From contig JACVTC010000072.1 in assembly GCA_016946835.1 (NCBI GenBank), positions 735,001-799,000 of the forward strand: a stretch of DNA of 64,000 bases, in the 5' to 3' direction. This DNA comes from Neocallimastix lanati (nom. inval.). Lineage: Eukaryota; Neocallimastigomycota; Neocallimastigomycetes; Neocallimastigales; Neocallimastigaceae. A program made the position numbers and the translations under genes. A model generated the notes under the pieces. The model was not told where the DNA came from. It searched no databases and saw only the letters and a list, made by a program, of their open reading frames with translations. Positions 11,901-23,250 of the stretch are shown one piece after another (the first letter of the stretch is position 1; each line of letters begins with the position of its first letter).

Positions 11901-13720
11901 CAGATTGAATAAAATAAAATAAATAGTTGAAATATAAATATGAAGTACAGGATGAATAAAATAAAATTAATAGTTGAAATATAAATATAAAGTACAGATT
12001 GAATAAAATAAAATAAATAGTTGAAATATAAATATGAAATACAGAATGAATAAAATAAAATAAATAGTTGAAATATAAATATGAAGTACAGATTGAATAA
12101 AATAAAATAAAATAAATAGTTGAAATAAAAATATGAAGTACAGATTGAATAAAATAAAATAAAATAAAATAAAATAAAATAAAATAAAAATAATATAAAT
12201 AGTTGAAATATAAATATGAAGTACAGAATGAATAAAATAAAATAAATAGTTGAAATATAAATATGAAGTACAGATTGAATAAAATAAAATAAATAGTTGA
12301 AATATAAATATGAAGTACAGAATGAATAAAATAAAATTAATAGTTGAAATATAAATATAAAGTACAGATTGAATAAAATAAAATAAATAGTTGAAATATA
12401 AATATGAAATACAGAATGAATAAAATAAAATAAATAGTTGAAATATAAATATGAAGTACAGATTGAATAAAATAAAATAAAATAAATAGTTGAAATAAAA
12501 ATATGAAGTACAGATTGAATAAAATAAAATAAAATAAAATAAAATAAAATAAAATAAAAATAATATAAATAGTTGAAATATAAATATGAAGTACAGAATG
12601 AATAAAATAAAATAAATAGTTGAAATATAAATATGAAGTACAGATTGAATAAAATAAAATAAATAGTTGAAATATAAATATGAAGTACAGAATGAATAAA
12701 ATAAAATTAATAGTTGAAATATAAATATAAAGTACAGATTGAATAAAATAAAATAAATAGTTGAAATATAAATATGAAATACAGAATGAATAAAATAAAA
12801 TAAATAGTTGAAATATAAATATGAAGTACAGATTGAATAAAATAAAATAAAATAAATAGTTGAAATAAAAATATGAAGTACAGATTGAATAAAATAAAAT
12901 AAAATAAAATAAAATAAAATAAAATAAAAATAATATAAATAGTTGAAATATAAATATGAAGTACAGAATGAATAAAATAAAATAAATAGTTGAAATATAA
13001 ATATGAAGTACAGAATGAATAAAATAAAATAAATAGTTGAAATATAAATATAAAGTACAGGATGAATAAAATAAAATAAATAGTTGAAATATAAATATAA
13101 AGTACAGATTGAATAAAATAAAATAAATAGTTGAAATATAAATATGAAGTACAGGATGAATAAAATAAAATTAATAGTTGAAATATAAATATAAAGTACA
13201 GATTGAATAAAATAAAATAAATAGTTGAAATATAAATATGAAATACAGAATGAATAAAATAAAATAAATAGTTGAAATATAAATATGAAGTACAGATTGA
13301 ATAAAATAAAATAAAATAAATAGTTGAAATAAAAATATGAAGTACAGATTGAATAAAATAAAATAAAATAAAATAAAATAAAATAAAATAAAAATAATAT
13401 AAATAGTTGAAATATAAATATGAAGTACAGAATGAATAAAATAAAATAAATAGTTGAAATATAAATATGAAGTACAGATTGAATAAAATAAAATAAATAG
13501 TTGAAATATAAATATGAAGTACAGAATGAATAAAATAAAATTAATAGTTGAAATATAAATATAAAGTACAGATTGAATAAAATAAAATAAATAGTTGAAA
13601 TATAAATATGAAATACAGAATGAATAAAATAAAATAAATAGTTGAAATATAAATATGAAGTACAGATTGAATAAAATAAAATAAAATAAATAGTTGAAAT
13701 AAAAATATGAAGTACAGATT
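8935..13720. repeat. 47-bp satellite organised in ~370-bp higher-order units
   Basis: Basic unit GAATAAAATAAAATAAATAG + TTGAAATATAAATATGAAGT + ACAGATT, 47 bp (for example starts 8983, 9030, 9077). Variants (cagatt, cagaat, caggat; gaagt, gaaat, aaagt) recur in fixed order, closed by a longer AAAAT run and ATAATATAAATAG. That marker sits at 9261, 9688, 10199, 10569, 10939, 11356, 11726, 12190, 12560, 12930 and 13394, so the higher-order period is 370 bp, with longer versions of 417 and 464 that add exactly one or two 47-bp units (and 427, 511). Such homogenised order is the mark of unequal exchange. No protein is encoded. Confidence 0.92.
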
Positions 13721-14202
13721 GAATAAAATAAAATAAAATAAAATAAAATAAAATAAAATAAAATAAAATAAAATAAAATAAAATAAAATAAAATAAAATA
13801 AAATAAAATAAAATAAAATAAAATAAAATAAAATAAAATAAAATAAAATAAAATAAAATAAAATAAAATAAAATAAAATAAAATAAAATAAAATAAAATA
13901 AAATAAAATAAAATAAAATAAAATAAAATAAAATAAAATAAAATAAAATAAAATAAAATAAAATAAAATAAAATAAAATAAAATAAAATAAAATAAAATA
14001 AAATAAAATAAAATAAAATAAAATAAAATAAAATAAAATAAAATAAAATAAAATAAAATAAAATAAAATAAAATAAAATAAAATAAAATAAAATAAAATA
14101 AAATAAAATAAAATAAAATAAAATAAAATAAAATAAAATAAAATAAAATAAAATAAAATAAAATAAAATAAAATAAAATAAAATAAAATAAAATAAAATA
14201 AA
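13721..14202. repeat. Pure (AAAAT)n array, about 96 copies
   Basis: About 480 bp of uninterrupted AAAAT, continuous with the AAAAT runs inside each higher-order unit of the neighbouring satellite. On the minus strand the period-5 repeat leaves a long open frame (ILFYF repeats), which is not a gene. Confidence 0.97.
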
Positions 14203-14746
14203 TAGTGAAGTAATATAAAGGAATAAAGTATTAATAAAAATAAAATAAAATAAAATAAAATAAAATAAAATAAAATAAAATAAAAAAATTATTTGAATTA
14301 TAATAAAAATACAAGTATTAATAAAAATAAAATAAAATAAAACAAAATAAATATTTGAATTATAATAAAAATACAAGTACTAATAAAATAAAATAAATAT
14401 GTGAATTATAATAAATTGCAAGTATCAATCGAAATAAAATAAAATAAAATAAAATAAAATAAATATGCAGTGAAATAATAATATATAATATGATAAAATA
14501 AAATAAATAAGATATTGATATGAAATTAATATAAAAACTGAATTTAGCAACAAATAAATTATATAATAAATAAATGATATAGCATATTCATATATATTAA
14601 CATGAATTTTATTATAATTTTTACAGTATTTTAAATTGATGTAAATTATTATATTAAATATTATATTCATAAATAAAAATTTATAAAAAAAATAATATAA
14701 GCCACATTTCGAAATGAAAATTTATGTAAAAATATTTAAAGCCACA
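14203..14746. other. AT-rich right arm of the MULE
   Basis: Contains two shorter AAAAT blocks (14238-14286, 14442-14460) with GAATTATAATAAAAATACAA repeats between, then unique AT-rich DNA and two AAGCCACAT motifs (14699 and 14739) before the terminal repeat. No gene. Confidence 0.7.
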
Positions 14747-14766
14747 TTCCGAAACGCACCACCCCC
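14747..14766 (-). repeat. MULE terminal inverted repeat, right
   Basis: TTCCGAAACGCACCACCCCC on the plus strand, the inverted partner of the left end (16 of 20). Confidence 0.75.
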
Positions 14767-14775
14767 ATCATGAAC
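14767..14775. repeat. Target-site duplication of the MULE, right copy (ATCATGAAC)
   Basis: Identical to 6041-6049. Directly followed by TACCCCTAACTGC, the continuation of dispersed repeat D. Confidence 0.85.
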
Positions 14776-15809
14776 TACCCCTAACTGCAACTGCAACCCT
14801 AACTGAAATAAATTCACGTGATTAATATTTTATTATTTAATAAATATTAATCATTTATTATTTATTTATTTATTTATTTATTTATTATTCATTATTAAAA
14901 CAATAATATATCATTTATATCTATAAGAAAATATATATAAAATATTATTGTTATTAAAAGTAATTAATTAGTTATTAGGCTATAAAAAATGCAAAAAAAT
15001 TAATCACTATATCTTAAGCTATAAAAAAATGCATAAAAAAAAAAAACTTTATAAGTTAAGCTATAAAAAAATAAAAAAAAAAAATAATCTCTATATCTTA
15101 AGCTATAAAAAAATGCAAAAAAAATAATCTCTATAACCACCACAAGAACCATGAACTACACCTAACTACAACCCTAACTGAATATATTCACGTGATTAAT
15201 ATTTTATTATTTAATATTTAATATTAATCATTTATTATTTATTACTTATTATTTATTTAATATTCATTATTCATTATTAAAATAATACTATATCATTTAT
15301 ATCTATAAGAAAATAAATATATTTCAAATTAAAATAATATTAATAAAAAAAATATTATTTCTACTAAAAACGATTGATCAGTTATTACCCTCTATCTAAA
15401 AAAAAAAATTGAGAAAAAAATAAAAAAAAAAAAAAACCCACACCTAACTGAAATAGATTCACGTGATTAATATTTTATTATTTAATATTTAATATTAATC
15501 ATTTATTATTTATTTATTTATTTATTTATTATTCATTATTAAAATAATAATATATAATTTATATCTATAAGAAAATAAATAAATTTCAAATTAAAATAAT
15601 ATTAATAGAAAAATAATATTTCTACTAAAAACAATTGATCAGTTATTACCCTCTATATAAAAAAAAAATTGAGAAAAAAATAAAAAAAAAAAAAATAATC
15701 CACCCCTAACTGAAATAGATTCACGTGATTAATATTTTATTATTTAATATTTAATATTAATCATTTATTATTTATTTATTTATTTATTATTCATTATTAA
15801 AATAATAAT
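14776..15809. repeat. Dispersed repeat D, rest of third copy and three more tandem copies
   Basis: The landmark TTCACGTGATTAAT recurs at about 14812, 15187, 15459 and 15719. Each is followed by TTTATTATTTAATATTTAAT, a TTTA microsatellite, AATAATATATCATTTATATC-type sequence and an A-rich tail. The last copy is interrupted after AATAATA by the composite TIR element; the missing tail is found at 41728-41765. Confidence 0.8.
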
Positions 15810-15818
15810 ATTCTACGC
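15810..15818. repeat. Decayed target-site duplication, left copy (ATTCTACGC)
   Basis: Matches ATTCTATGA at 41728-41736 in 7 of 9 positions. Supports a single 9-bp-TSD insertion spanning 15819-41727. Confidence 0.6.
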
Positions 15819-15915
15819 GGGAGTGGTGTATATCATCAGGCTACATTTTGCCAATTTTTAGAAACCATGTGGCGTATTAAAAATGTTGCATTTCACCAAA
15901 TTGAAAATTATTAAG

Positions 15916-15945
<30 letters not shown>
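15819..15945 (+). repeat. Left TIR region of the composite element
   Basis: Contains GGGAGTGGTG at the tip, GCTACATTTTGCCAATTTTT, GTGGCGTATTAAAAATGTTG and CATTTCACCAAATTG, then a TAAA microsatellite. Counterparts lie inverted at 41660-41727. Confidence 0.6.
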
Positions 15946-15958
<13 letters not shown>

Positions 15959-15974
15959 AATATGATTATTTAAT

Positions 15975-16269
15975 AGTTTTTATAAAATATTTTATTATTA
16001 ATTAAAGTTTATTTATTTATTAATATGAACAATTATTTAAATGAGTTAACCATCGATTTACAATTTGAAAAATACATGAATACTTATATTAAATGTGGCA
16101 CATTAATAATACAATGAAAGTCTTCATATGTTAATAACATAATGTATTTCAAGAATAATGAAATAATAAATTAAATAACAAGAATAATTTTAATAATGAA
16201 ATAATTTAATATATTTTACACAACTAAAATTAATTTAACACATATATAATAGACTTCAATATTCTAACA
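15975..16269 (-). mobile_element. 3' LTR of an old Ty1/copia relic
   Basis: Its left part (TATAAAATATTTTATT, AAAGTTTATTTATT) is a diverged match to the 259-bp LTR of the young copia element at 45828; its last ~140 bp (from TGTTAATAACATAATGTATT to ATTCTAACA) is repeated at 41458-41608. On the minus strand it begins TGTTAGAATATTG, directly after a purine tract CTGAGGAGAA, which fits a 3' LTR of a minus-strand element. Confidence 0.7.
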
Positions 16270-16760
16270 TTCTCCTCAGACCAGAATGTTTGCTTGTCAA
16301 AGATTTTGTCTGTGAACTTTGTCATTTTTGGTCAGTTAAATTTTTTTGTTAATGGGTCGACTAAAATTTTTTTGGTATTGATATATTCTAAACTTATTCT
16401 GCTATTTTTAATGTTGTTTTTATTGAAGTGAATTTTGTTTCTATATGTTTTAATTTATTGTTGATTTCACCGTTTTCTATAGTTGTTTTACTTGCTAAGT
16501 TGTCAGTAAAAATTTTTATTGATTTTTTCAATATTGAATAATTTCATATTATATATTTCTAATCAATAAAACTTTTTTTAGTACATTCAGCTGTAGCAAT
16601 ATATTTAGCCTCAGCGGTAGGTGTGGCAATTACTATTTGTTTTTTAGATTGCCAACGAATTATACCATTGTTCATTAGTATTATATAACCTGAGGTAGAT
16701 TTCCTATTGTATAGAGTTTGGAAGAAACAGATTACAAATAGCAAAATACACAAAATATTT
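16270..16760 (-). pseudogene. Copia relic: RNase H end of pol
   Basis: Minus-strand match to the C-terminus of copia Pol: NRKSTSGYIILMNNGIIRWQ then KKQIVIATPTAEAKYIATAE, the typical RNase H segment, followed by broken frames corresponding to ...NKQTFWSEGEC-like sequence before the LTR. Same order as 46090-46540. Everything upstream of NRKST is lost at about 16720. Frames are broken, so inactive. Confidence 0.85.
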
Positions 16761-17465
16761 TAAACACGTAATAAAAAAATTCCTTTTTTAATAAATAATC
16801 TTTTATTAAATTTAAAAATAAATCTCTTCTTGTTATTAACTATTTGATAGTCAATAACTAATATATCGATTTAAATAATGAATTTTACATGTATTTATAT
16901 TTTTTCATGATTACAATTTAATATATCAAACCTATTTAATATATATATATTACTATTTATTTATAAACAAATATTTATTAATAATTTTATTAAATAATAA
17001 TTAACTAAAACTAAACAATAATTAATTCAATAAACTTTCAACTTATTTACAATAATAATTGAATTCAATAAGAACTCATTATTTATTATTTATTTATTAT
17101 TTAAATATTATTAATACTAATGTTTATATATTTACAATTCAAAACTATTTTTATAAACCATTTAAACTAATTTTAACTATTTAAAACTATTTCGAAATTA
17201 ATTTTAAGGTATTTTAAACTATCTAAACTAAATTAACTAACTTAAATAAAATAACTAAATTAAATAAACTAAATTAACTAACTTGAATAAATTATTTAGA
17301 TTAAATTTATTATCCAAAATTATTTAAATAATAATTTATCCTTTGTGAAAAGTTTACATAAATTTATAATTAATTTTCATATACGTAAATCATAAATTTA
17401 TGTAATTTTATTACATTAATTAATTATGTAATAATTAATTATTAAAGATTTTATTAAATCTTTAC
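16761..17465 (-). mobile_element. Probable 3' LTR of the decayed chromovirus (gypsy-1)
   Basis: On the minus strand the end of gypsy-1 pol is followed by a purine-rich AAAGGGCGAGAA and then TGTAAAGATTTAAT, the expected PPT and TG start of a 3' LTR. The rest is AT-rich and non-coding with several ACTAAATTAACTAA repeats (17200-17285). The far end is not certain because no second LTR copy exists in the window. Confidence 0.5.
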
Positions 17466-17476
17466 ATTCTCGCCCT

Positions 17477-20400
17477 TTAAGTTGAGCTCCTTCTAACTAT
17501 AGAGTTCAATCTCCGGGAAGGAATGCCAATTATAAATGGTTGATATTTATGTCTAATATATTCTCCATTAAAATCTTTATCACCATCATCAACCACATTA
17601 TTTCGTCTATTCCTTTTATACTTGCGATAGTATTCTTGAATTAGTTGTCTATCGTGAATTTGATCTTCATCGATCCAAGTATCTTCAACAGAATCTAGGC
17701 CTTTCCAAGATACGAGGAAACGATTTTTTCCTCTATATGTCCTCATATCAATAATTCTTTCAGGAACCTTATCTATGGTGTCGGTAGTTAACTTAATATT
17801 CTTTCTTTTCCTATTATTTCTATCAGCAAATTCATTTTCATAATACGGTTCCAGTAAAGATACATGAAAAACAGGGTGACACCCAATATTACTTGGTAAC
17901 TTGAGTTCGTAGGCTAATGAACTAACTTTCTTCACAATTTCAAATGGACCAAGCATTTGATCTGCTAATTTCTTCTTTACATTTTTTGTTATATTTCCTT
18001 TGAGTAACTAAACTTTTTTACCAACTTCAAAATCCGGCGAGGGTAATCTTTTGAAATCAGCATACTTTTTATAAGTTTCTTTAGCTGACTCTAGATTTTC
18101 CTTTAAAAATTTAATATTTTCATTTATATCTTTCACTCTAACATCAGCTCTATGAGGACTATCTGAAGAAGGAATTTCTAAACTGAATTTTGGATTAAAT
18201 CCATAGTTTGCAAAAAATGGTGACTGATTGATTGATTGTTGCAGAGTATTATTATAAGCAAACTCGGCAAAAGGCGACAAGTCAACCCAATTATTTTGTT
18301 TTTCATTTATGAAACAACGGAGATATTGTTCCAATATTCTGTTCACCCTCTCCGTTTGACCATCAGTCTGCGGATGGTTCGAAATGGAGAAGGACAACTT
18401 AATGTTTAATAATTCGCAAAGACAATTCCAAAAATCAGAAGTAAATTGCGTACCTCTTTCCGAAACAATGGAATCAGGAAAGCCATGTAACCTAAAGATA
18501 TGGTTAATAAAAGAATCGGCAGCAATTGAAGCAGTAGGAAGACAACGTAAAGGAATAAAATGTGCCATTTTAGTCAATCTATCTACAGCAGTCATGACAG
18601 TAGTCATATCTTTGGATTTTGGTAATTCAACAATAAAATCCATGGAGATGTCTGACCATGGTCTGTCGGGGGTAGACAAAGGAGATAAAAGACCGTAGGG
18701 TTTTTGTCTTGGAACTTTAGCTTTGCAGCAAGTTTCACAGGACTTAACAAACTTTTTAACATCATTACGTAACTTAGGCCACCAAAAGTTACGTTTAATC
18801 AAGTCAAATGTTTTGCGTACACCGAAATGACCAGCAGTAATAGAGCCATGGTGTATTTCAAGAACTCTTGTGCGAAGATTCTGAGGGACATAAATTAAGT
18901 TATCAAAAAGTAAGAAACCTTCCTTATCAATTTTACACTTATCAATAAATTTAATAGGTGGATTAACATTACTATTATTAAAAATAAAAGATTTAATTTT
19001 TATAAAAAGATCATCATTATTTAAAGATTTCAAAATAGAATTAATCAAGGACTCATCATATGAGTTACAATTAATAACACAACAAGAAACATCGCGAGAA
19101 CAATCAAATAAATGATCACTTCTTCTTGACAGAATATCTGGTTTACCAGAATTTTTACCAGAACGATACACAAGATTAAAATAGAAACGAGAAAGAAATT
19201 CATACCAACGAATTTGTCGTTGAGAAAGTAGCTCAGGCTTCCTAGGAAAAGTAAGGTTTTTATGATCAGTATAAATAGTAAATGGATGGCGAGCACCTTC
19301 AAGGTAATGACGCCATTCTTCCAAAGCAACTTTAATTGCAAGAAGCTCTTTATCATAAATAGGGTAATTCAGTTGAGATTTGGTTAGACTGGTAGAAATA
19401 AAAGCAATTGGGTGTAACTGACCATCAAATTCTTGGGAAAGTATAGCTCCAACAGCGAAATTGGAAGCATCAGCAGAAGTAAAAAGTTTTTTAATTTATC
19501 AAAGGATTTTTGTTGATCAGAACCCCAGAGAAATGGAACATTTTTCCTAGTAAGTTTATGTAAGGGCCGCGCAATCTTAGCAAAATCCTTGATAAAAATT
19601 CTATAATAATTACATAATCCAATAAATGATTGTATTTCCTTTACATTAGAAGGAACAGGCCAATCTAGGATAGCTTTAACCTTTTCAGGATCAACTTTCA
19701 AACCGTCTTTTGATAAAATGTATCCAAGAAAAAGCGATTTCTGTAACGTCAAATTCACATTTTTCAAGTTTAACATATAAATTATTTTCTAATAATTTTT
19801 AAGCACTTTCTTAACATGCTCGTGATGTTCATCTAAAGTGTTAGAAGTAAATCAAAATATCATCGATATACGAAATAACAAATTTATCCAAATAATCACT
19901 AAGGACATCATTTATAAAATGTTGAAAGGTTGCAGGGGCATTTTTTAATCCAAAAGGCATAACCAAATATTCAAAATGTCCATAACGAGTACGAAATGCT
20001 GTCTTATACTCATCACCTTCTTTAATTCTTACTAAATTATAGGCAGACTTTAAGTCCAACTTGGTAAAATATTTTGCACCTTTAACTCTATCTAATAATT
20101 CACTTATTAAAGGAAGAGAATAAGAATTACGGATGGTCATTTCATTCAATTTTCTATAATCAACACATAATCTCAATGAACCATCTTTCTTTTTAACAAA
20201 TAATACAGCTGCACCAGCGGGTGACTTGGATTTCCTAATGAATCCTTTTTCTAAATTTTCTTTTATAAACTTTTTTAGTTCATCTCGTTCTGCCTCAGTT
20301 AAAGGATATATTGGACCATAAAATAAATTTGAATTATCCTTTAATCTTATTTCACAATCATATTCACGATGTGGAGGGAGTACGTTGCAATTTCTTTCAT

Positions 20401-20480
20401 TGAATACTTCTGCGTAATTATTATAAATAGGAGGTATTCCTATAATTTTTTGATTTAATTTATTCTCAAAAATTACTATT
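17477..20480 (-). pseudogene. Decayed Ty3/gypsy chromovirus (gypsy-1): RT, RNase H, integrase, chromodomain
   Basis: Reading the minus strand: RT from about 20470 ([46 protein letters not shown], active site YIDDIL near 19860), then a frameshift just after it; RT connection/tether 19384-19776; RNase H (YTDHKNLTF); integrase zinc finger with HHGSITAGHFG and CETCC; DDE residues in SMDFIVELPK, SERGTQF and QTDGQTERVN; a stop/frame break at ~17960-18007; finally a C-terminal chromodomain (RTYRGKNRFLVSWKGLDSVE, DTWIDEDQI). Closely related in order and sequence to the intact element at 24480-28679. At least three frame breaks make it inactive. Confidence 0.9.
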
Positions 20481-20640
20481 TTTTAAACAATTACAGATAC
20501 AACACAAATTTTTCAGAGAACACTTTTTAAAAATATACTTTTTATTTTCATCTTAATTTAAATAATCATTATGATTACAACTTTATTCCCAGTCTAAAAA
20601 AAAAAAAAAAAAAAAATTATGATTACAATTTTTCGTTACA
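20481..20640. other. AT-rich interruption between protease and RT of gypsy-1
   Basis: Non-coding stretch with an A22 run. The 12-mer TTATGATTACAA occurs on both sides of CTTTATTCCCAGTCT plus the A-run (20569-20580 and 20617-20628), as would a short target duplication around a poly-A-tailed insertion. Too short to classify. Confidence 0.4.
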
Positions 20641-22245
20641 TTTTTTCATAAACATCAATTTTACAAATTTTATTTAATTCATCTAAATTAATATTATTAC
20701 TATCACTAAATTCATAAATTTCATCATCATTATCAAACATAAAACTATCATTTACATCACTATCATAATTAATTATACAAAAATTTTTTAAATCATTAAG
20801 TTCTTCTTTTTCACTACAAGTTTTAATACGAGTACGACGACCTCTAATCGTAATTTCTTCATCAGAATCCATATCGGAATCAGATTCGAAGGAATACTTA
20901 CTCTTAGGATTATTTTTTTCCTTTGTTAAGGAAAGTTCTTCATATGGTTCCTTTCCTTTAGTAGAAAATTTGTTTAACTTCTTTTTATTCTTATTTTTTC
21001 TATTTCTTTTTCCTACATTACAGTGTCGAGCACAGTATCCTGAACTGAAAGAGATTTTCTTTGAATCATGGTAGTTATTAGGGCAATGTTTTTCAATCCA
21101 AGGGAGTCCTAAAATGATATCTACATCGGGGATACGAAGGGCGTATAATTGAATAACTTCCAAGTGATTCTAAAAACGGAGGATACATTTTTCTGTCATC
21201 TTCTTAACAGTAGATAAACCATAACCAAGACCAGCAACTTTAAAGGAATTATCAGCATTGATCAAATTGATTTTATTAACTCTAGCAAATTTTGGATGCA
21301 TGCAGTTAATGTCAGAACCTGAGTCGATAAGAACCTTTACTTTAGTTTCTTTGGAATTTGTTGGTTTTAATGTAGAAATCAAGGATATTAGTTTTCCCTT
21401 TAAAATTCTATTAACGAATTCAATAATTTCCAAGATTCTATGAATATTTTCATTATCATTAATTTAATTCTTCTGACGGAGGAAGAGGGGAGGGAAGTTG
21501 TAGAAGAGGAGCCTTCATCATTCGGAATTTTATAAATCACCTTGAAATTCTTTGGTTTCTTCTTATTAGGGCAATTGAATTATAAATGCCCGACCTTCCC
21601 ACAAATAAAGCATAAACCTTTTCTTCTTCTTTCTTCTTCCTTATTTGTTTCGGAATCGTTATAGATACTTTTGTGAGATGGAAAATATCTTGTCGCTTTT
21701 TGACCCTTTTTGATGCGGTATAAATCCACGTCCATGGGGTCATTTTGATTATAGTTTCTTCTATCCTGATGTGTTAAATAGTATTCTCTAATGTCATTAC
21801 GCTTTGTAAGGTTCTCAATATTAATGGCATCTCTAAACAAATTCTGAAGGTTATTAGGATTCGGATTAACAAGAGCTAAGTGTTCTCTCATTTTGTAATG
21901 AAGTCCTCTGATAAACATGTAAATTTTTGCTTTCATTAAAATCGGAATATTGGCTAATTTTTTGAAATTCCGTTATATATTCAACAACACAACCATATTT
22001 GAATTGTTGAATATTGCATAAACGCCCATTTGCTACTACAGCTTCGACATCAGGATCTCCAAAGTTTCTTCTAAGTTCAGCTAGAAACTGTTCCAGGTTT
22101 TTGAAAATAGCGTTGTTATTTCTACGGAGACATGAGGCCCAGTTAAAAGCTTTACCATTTAAATATGAAATGACAAAATTAACCCTCATAGCATCATTAA
22201 TAAATCGTTGAGGGTGGGCATTAATAGCTAGTTCAATGAATTCCG
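20641..22245 (-). pseudogene. Gypsy-1 gag and aspartic protease, frame-broken and 5'-truncated
   Basis: From its 5' end: retrotransposon gag domain (ELAINAHPQRF, NFVISYLNGKAFNWASCLRR), a zinc knuckle start (GLCFICGKVGHL, ~21590), the protease active site KVLIDSGSDINCM (~21330), and the protease C-terminal motif DIILGLPWIEKH (~21105), followed by an acidic, Lys-rich linker. Four frames are needed to follow it. The gag N-terminus is missing: upstream of SEFIEL the frame runs directly into copia sequence (MNSELQN), see the junction palindrome. Confidence 0.85.
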
Positions 22246-22269
22246 AATTTTGTAATTCGGAATTCATTG
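22234..22269. repeat. Perfect 16-bp palindrome at a copia/gypsy junction
   Basis: CAATGAATTCCGAATT, 4-nt loop TTGT, AATTCGGAATTCATTG. Sequence to the right is copia (EAMNSELQN), to the left gypsy gag. Confidence 0.95.
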
Positions 22270-22345
22270 CTTCTATCCATTGGTCTTTATCAGATCGAGA
22301 AATAGCTTTACTATAAGTAAGAGGTCTGTTCTAGAGGAGTGTTTG
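22246..22345 (-). pseudogene. Copia relic: short piece at the start of the RT domain
   Basis: Minus-strand frame reads SKAISRSDKDQWIEAMNSEL Q, matching the young copia copy (KQAITRSDKIRWIEAMNSEL) at 47530-47610. It is cut off exactly where gypsy-1 gag begins. The integrase that should lie to its right (22346-22590) is missing apart from unrecognisable AT-rich DNA. Confidence 0.8.
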
Positions 22346-22592
22346 TAGAAGATATTCTTTTTACTTTTCGTACTTAAAGTTTTCGGCTTTGTTTTTCTCC
22401 AAGGTTATTTTTCGAAAAAAATTTTCCCCTTTATGGGTTAGGGTTAATTATTATTATTAGATTTACTTATCTTATAACTCGTAAATATAATATTTTATGA
22501 TTTTATAGTTTGATTCTCATTTTCTTTTTCTCTTTGATGTTTTAAATAATATTTGTGGTGCTAGTTTTTTTTTTTTTTTTTTTTTTTTTTTG
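22346..22592. other. Unrecognised remnant between copia gag and RT pieces
   Basis: No frame matches integrase. Ends in a T31 run (22566-22591). Probably the scar of a large deletion. Confidence 0.4.
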
Positions 22593-23250
22593 GGATTTAA
22601 CCAGCATTCTTTTGTTTTGTGACCAAAATTTTCACATATTTCACAATATTCAGTTCTTTCATCATCTTCTTTTTTTCTTTTCTTTGATGAACAAAATTTG
22701 CAGCAATTTTATTATTTAAATTCATTTGATTGTCCTTTTGTATAGAGGGTTATTATTTTCATTCAGAATTCTGAAAGATGTAAATTTTATCAATCTATCG
22801 TAGAATATAGATGGATTTTCATCAATGGTAGGATTACAGATATTTTTTATTTCACCTGGTAAAGAATTATACATATAAATTAATTTATCTTGGTTACTTA
22901 ATTTATAACCATTGTTCTCAAGTGTCTTCATTATTTCTAATACTTGATTGAGAATATTACTCGCTTCTTCTATTGTCTTTGCAGCCATAGTGTTTAGTTT
23001 ATTTAAACATTTTTGAGTTAAAAATGATCGTTTTTGTTTAAGAATTTTAATTTTTCCATAATCACATAAGAGGTATTTTCATTTTTTATAAATTGAAAGG
23101 CTTCGTTTGTAATATTTCGGAATAATATATTTTTTGTGTACGCGTCATTCTTTATTGCCCTTTTCATTTTCTTTTTATTTAGTTTGTTTTCAGGTTTCTT
23201 ATAAATTTCTGATAATATCTTTTTCAATATATTTCTTGATTCCTAAAGAA
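22593..23250 (-). pseudogene. Copia relic: gag with zinc knuckle
   Basis: Two open pieces with a frame break near 23000. The first (23018-23227) has KNDAYTKNILFRNITNEAFQ, typical of copia Gag (UBN2-like); the second (22722-22988) has NNGYKLSNQDKLIYMYNSLP. A third frame gives a CCHC knuckle, YCEICENFGHKTKECWLNP (~22600-22650). It precedes the other copia pieces in the right order on the minus strand, so it belongs to the same dead element. Confidence 0.75.

Larger units (their letters stand above)
6050..14766 (+). mobile_element. Full-length MULE (Mutator-like) DNA transposon carrying a large satellite
   Basis: Bounded by imperfect inverted ends (GGGGAGAGCGCGTTTCGGAA on the left; GGGGGTGGTGCGTTTCGGAA read inward from the right, 16 of 20 identical) and by a perfect 9-bp target duplication. 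It lies inside a copy of dispersed repeat D, whose sequence resumes directly after the right end. Contents from left to right: A-rich (AAAAAT)n leader, intact transposase on the plus strand, AT-rich spacer, 4.8 kb of 47-bp satellite, 480 bp of pure AAAAT, AT-rich spacer with two AAGCCACAT sub-terminal motifs. 8.7 kb is large for a MULE; more than half is satellite that probably expanded after insertion. Intact transposase and ends suggest recent or present mobility. Confidence 0.8.

Noticed and set aside
13171-14376. Long minus-strand open frame of FILFYF repeats
   Set aside because: It is the read-through of a pure AAAAT array and its satellite; period and composition explain it entirely.
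5440-15710. ACCCTAAC motifs suggestive of telomeric DNA
   Set aside because: Single occurrences inside each copy of dispersed repeat D, never tandem.
18384-18698. Plus-strand open frames opposite the gypsy integrase genes (also 25261-25557, 26748-26966, 28096-28341)
   Set aside because: Antisense shadows of well-supported pol reading frames.
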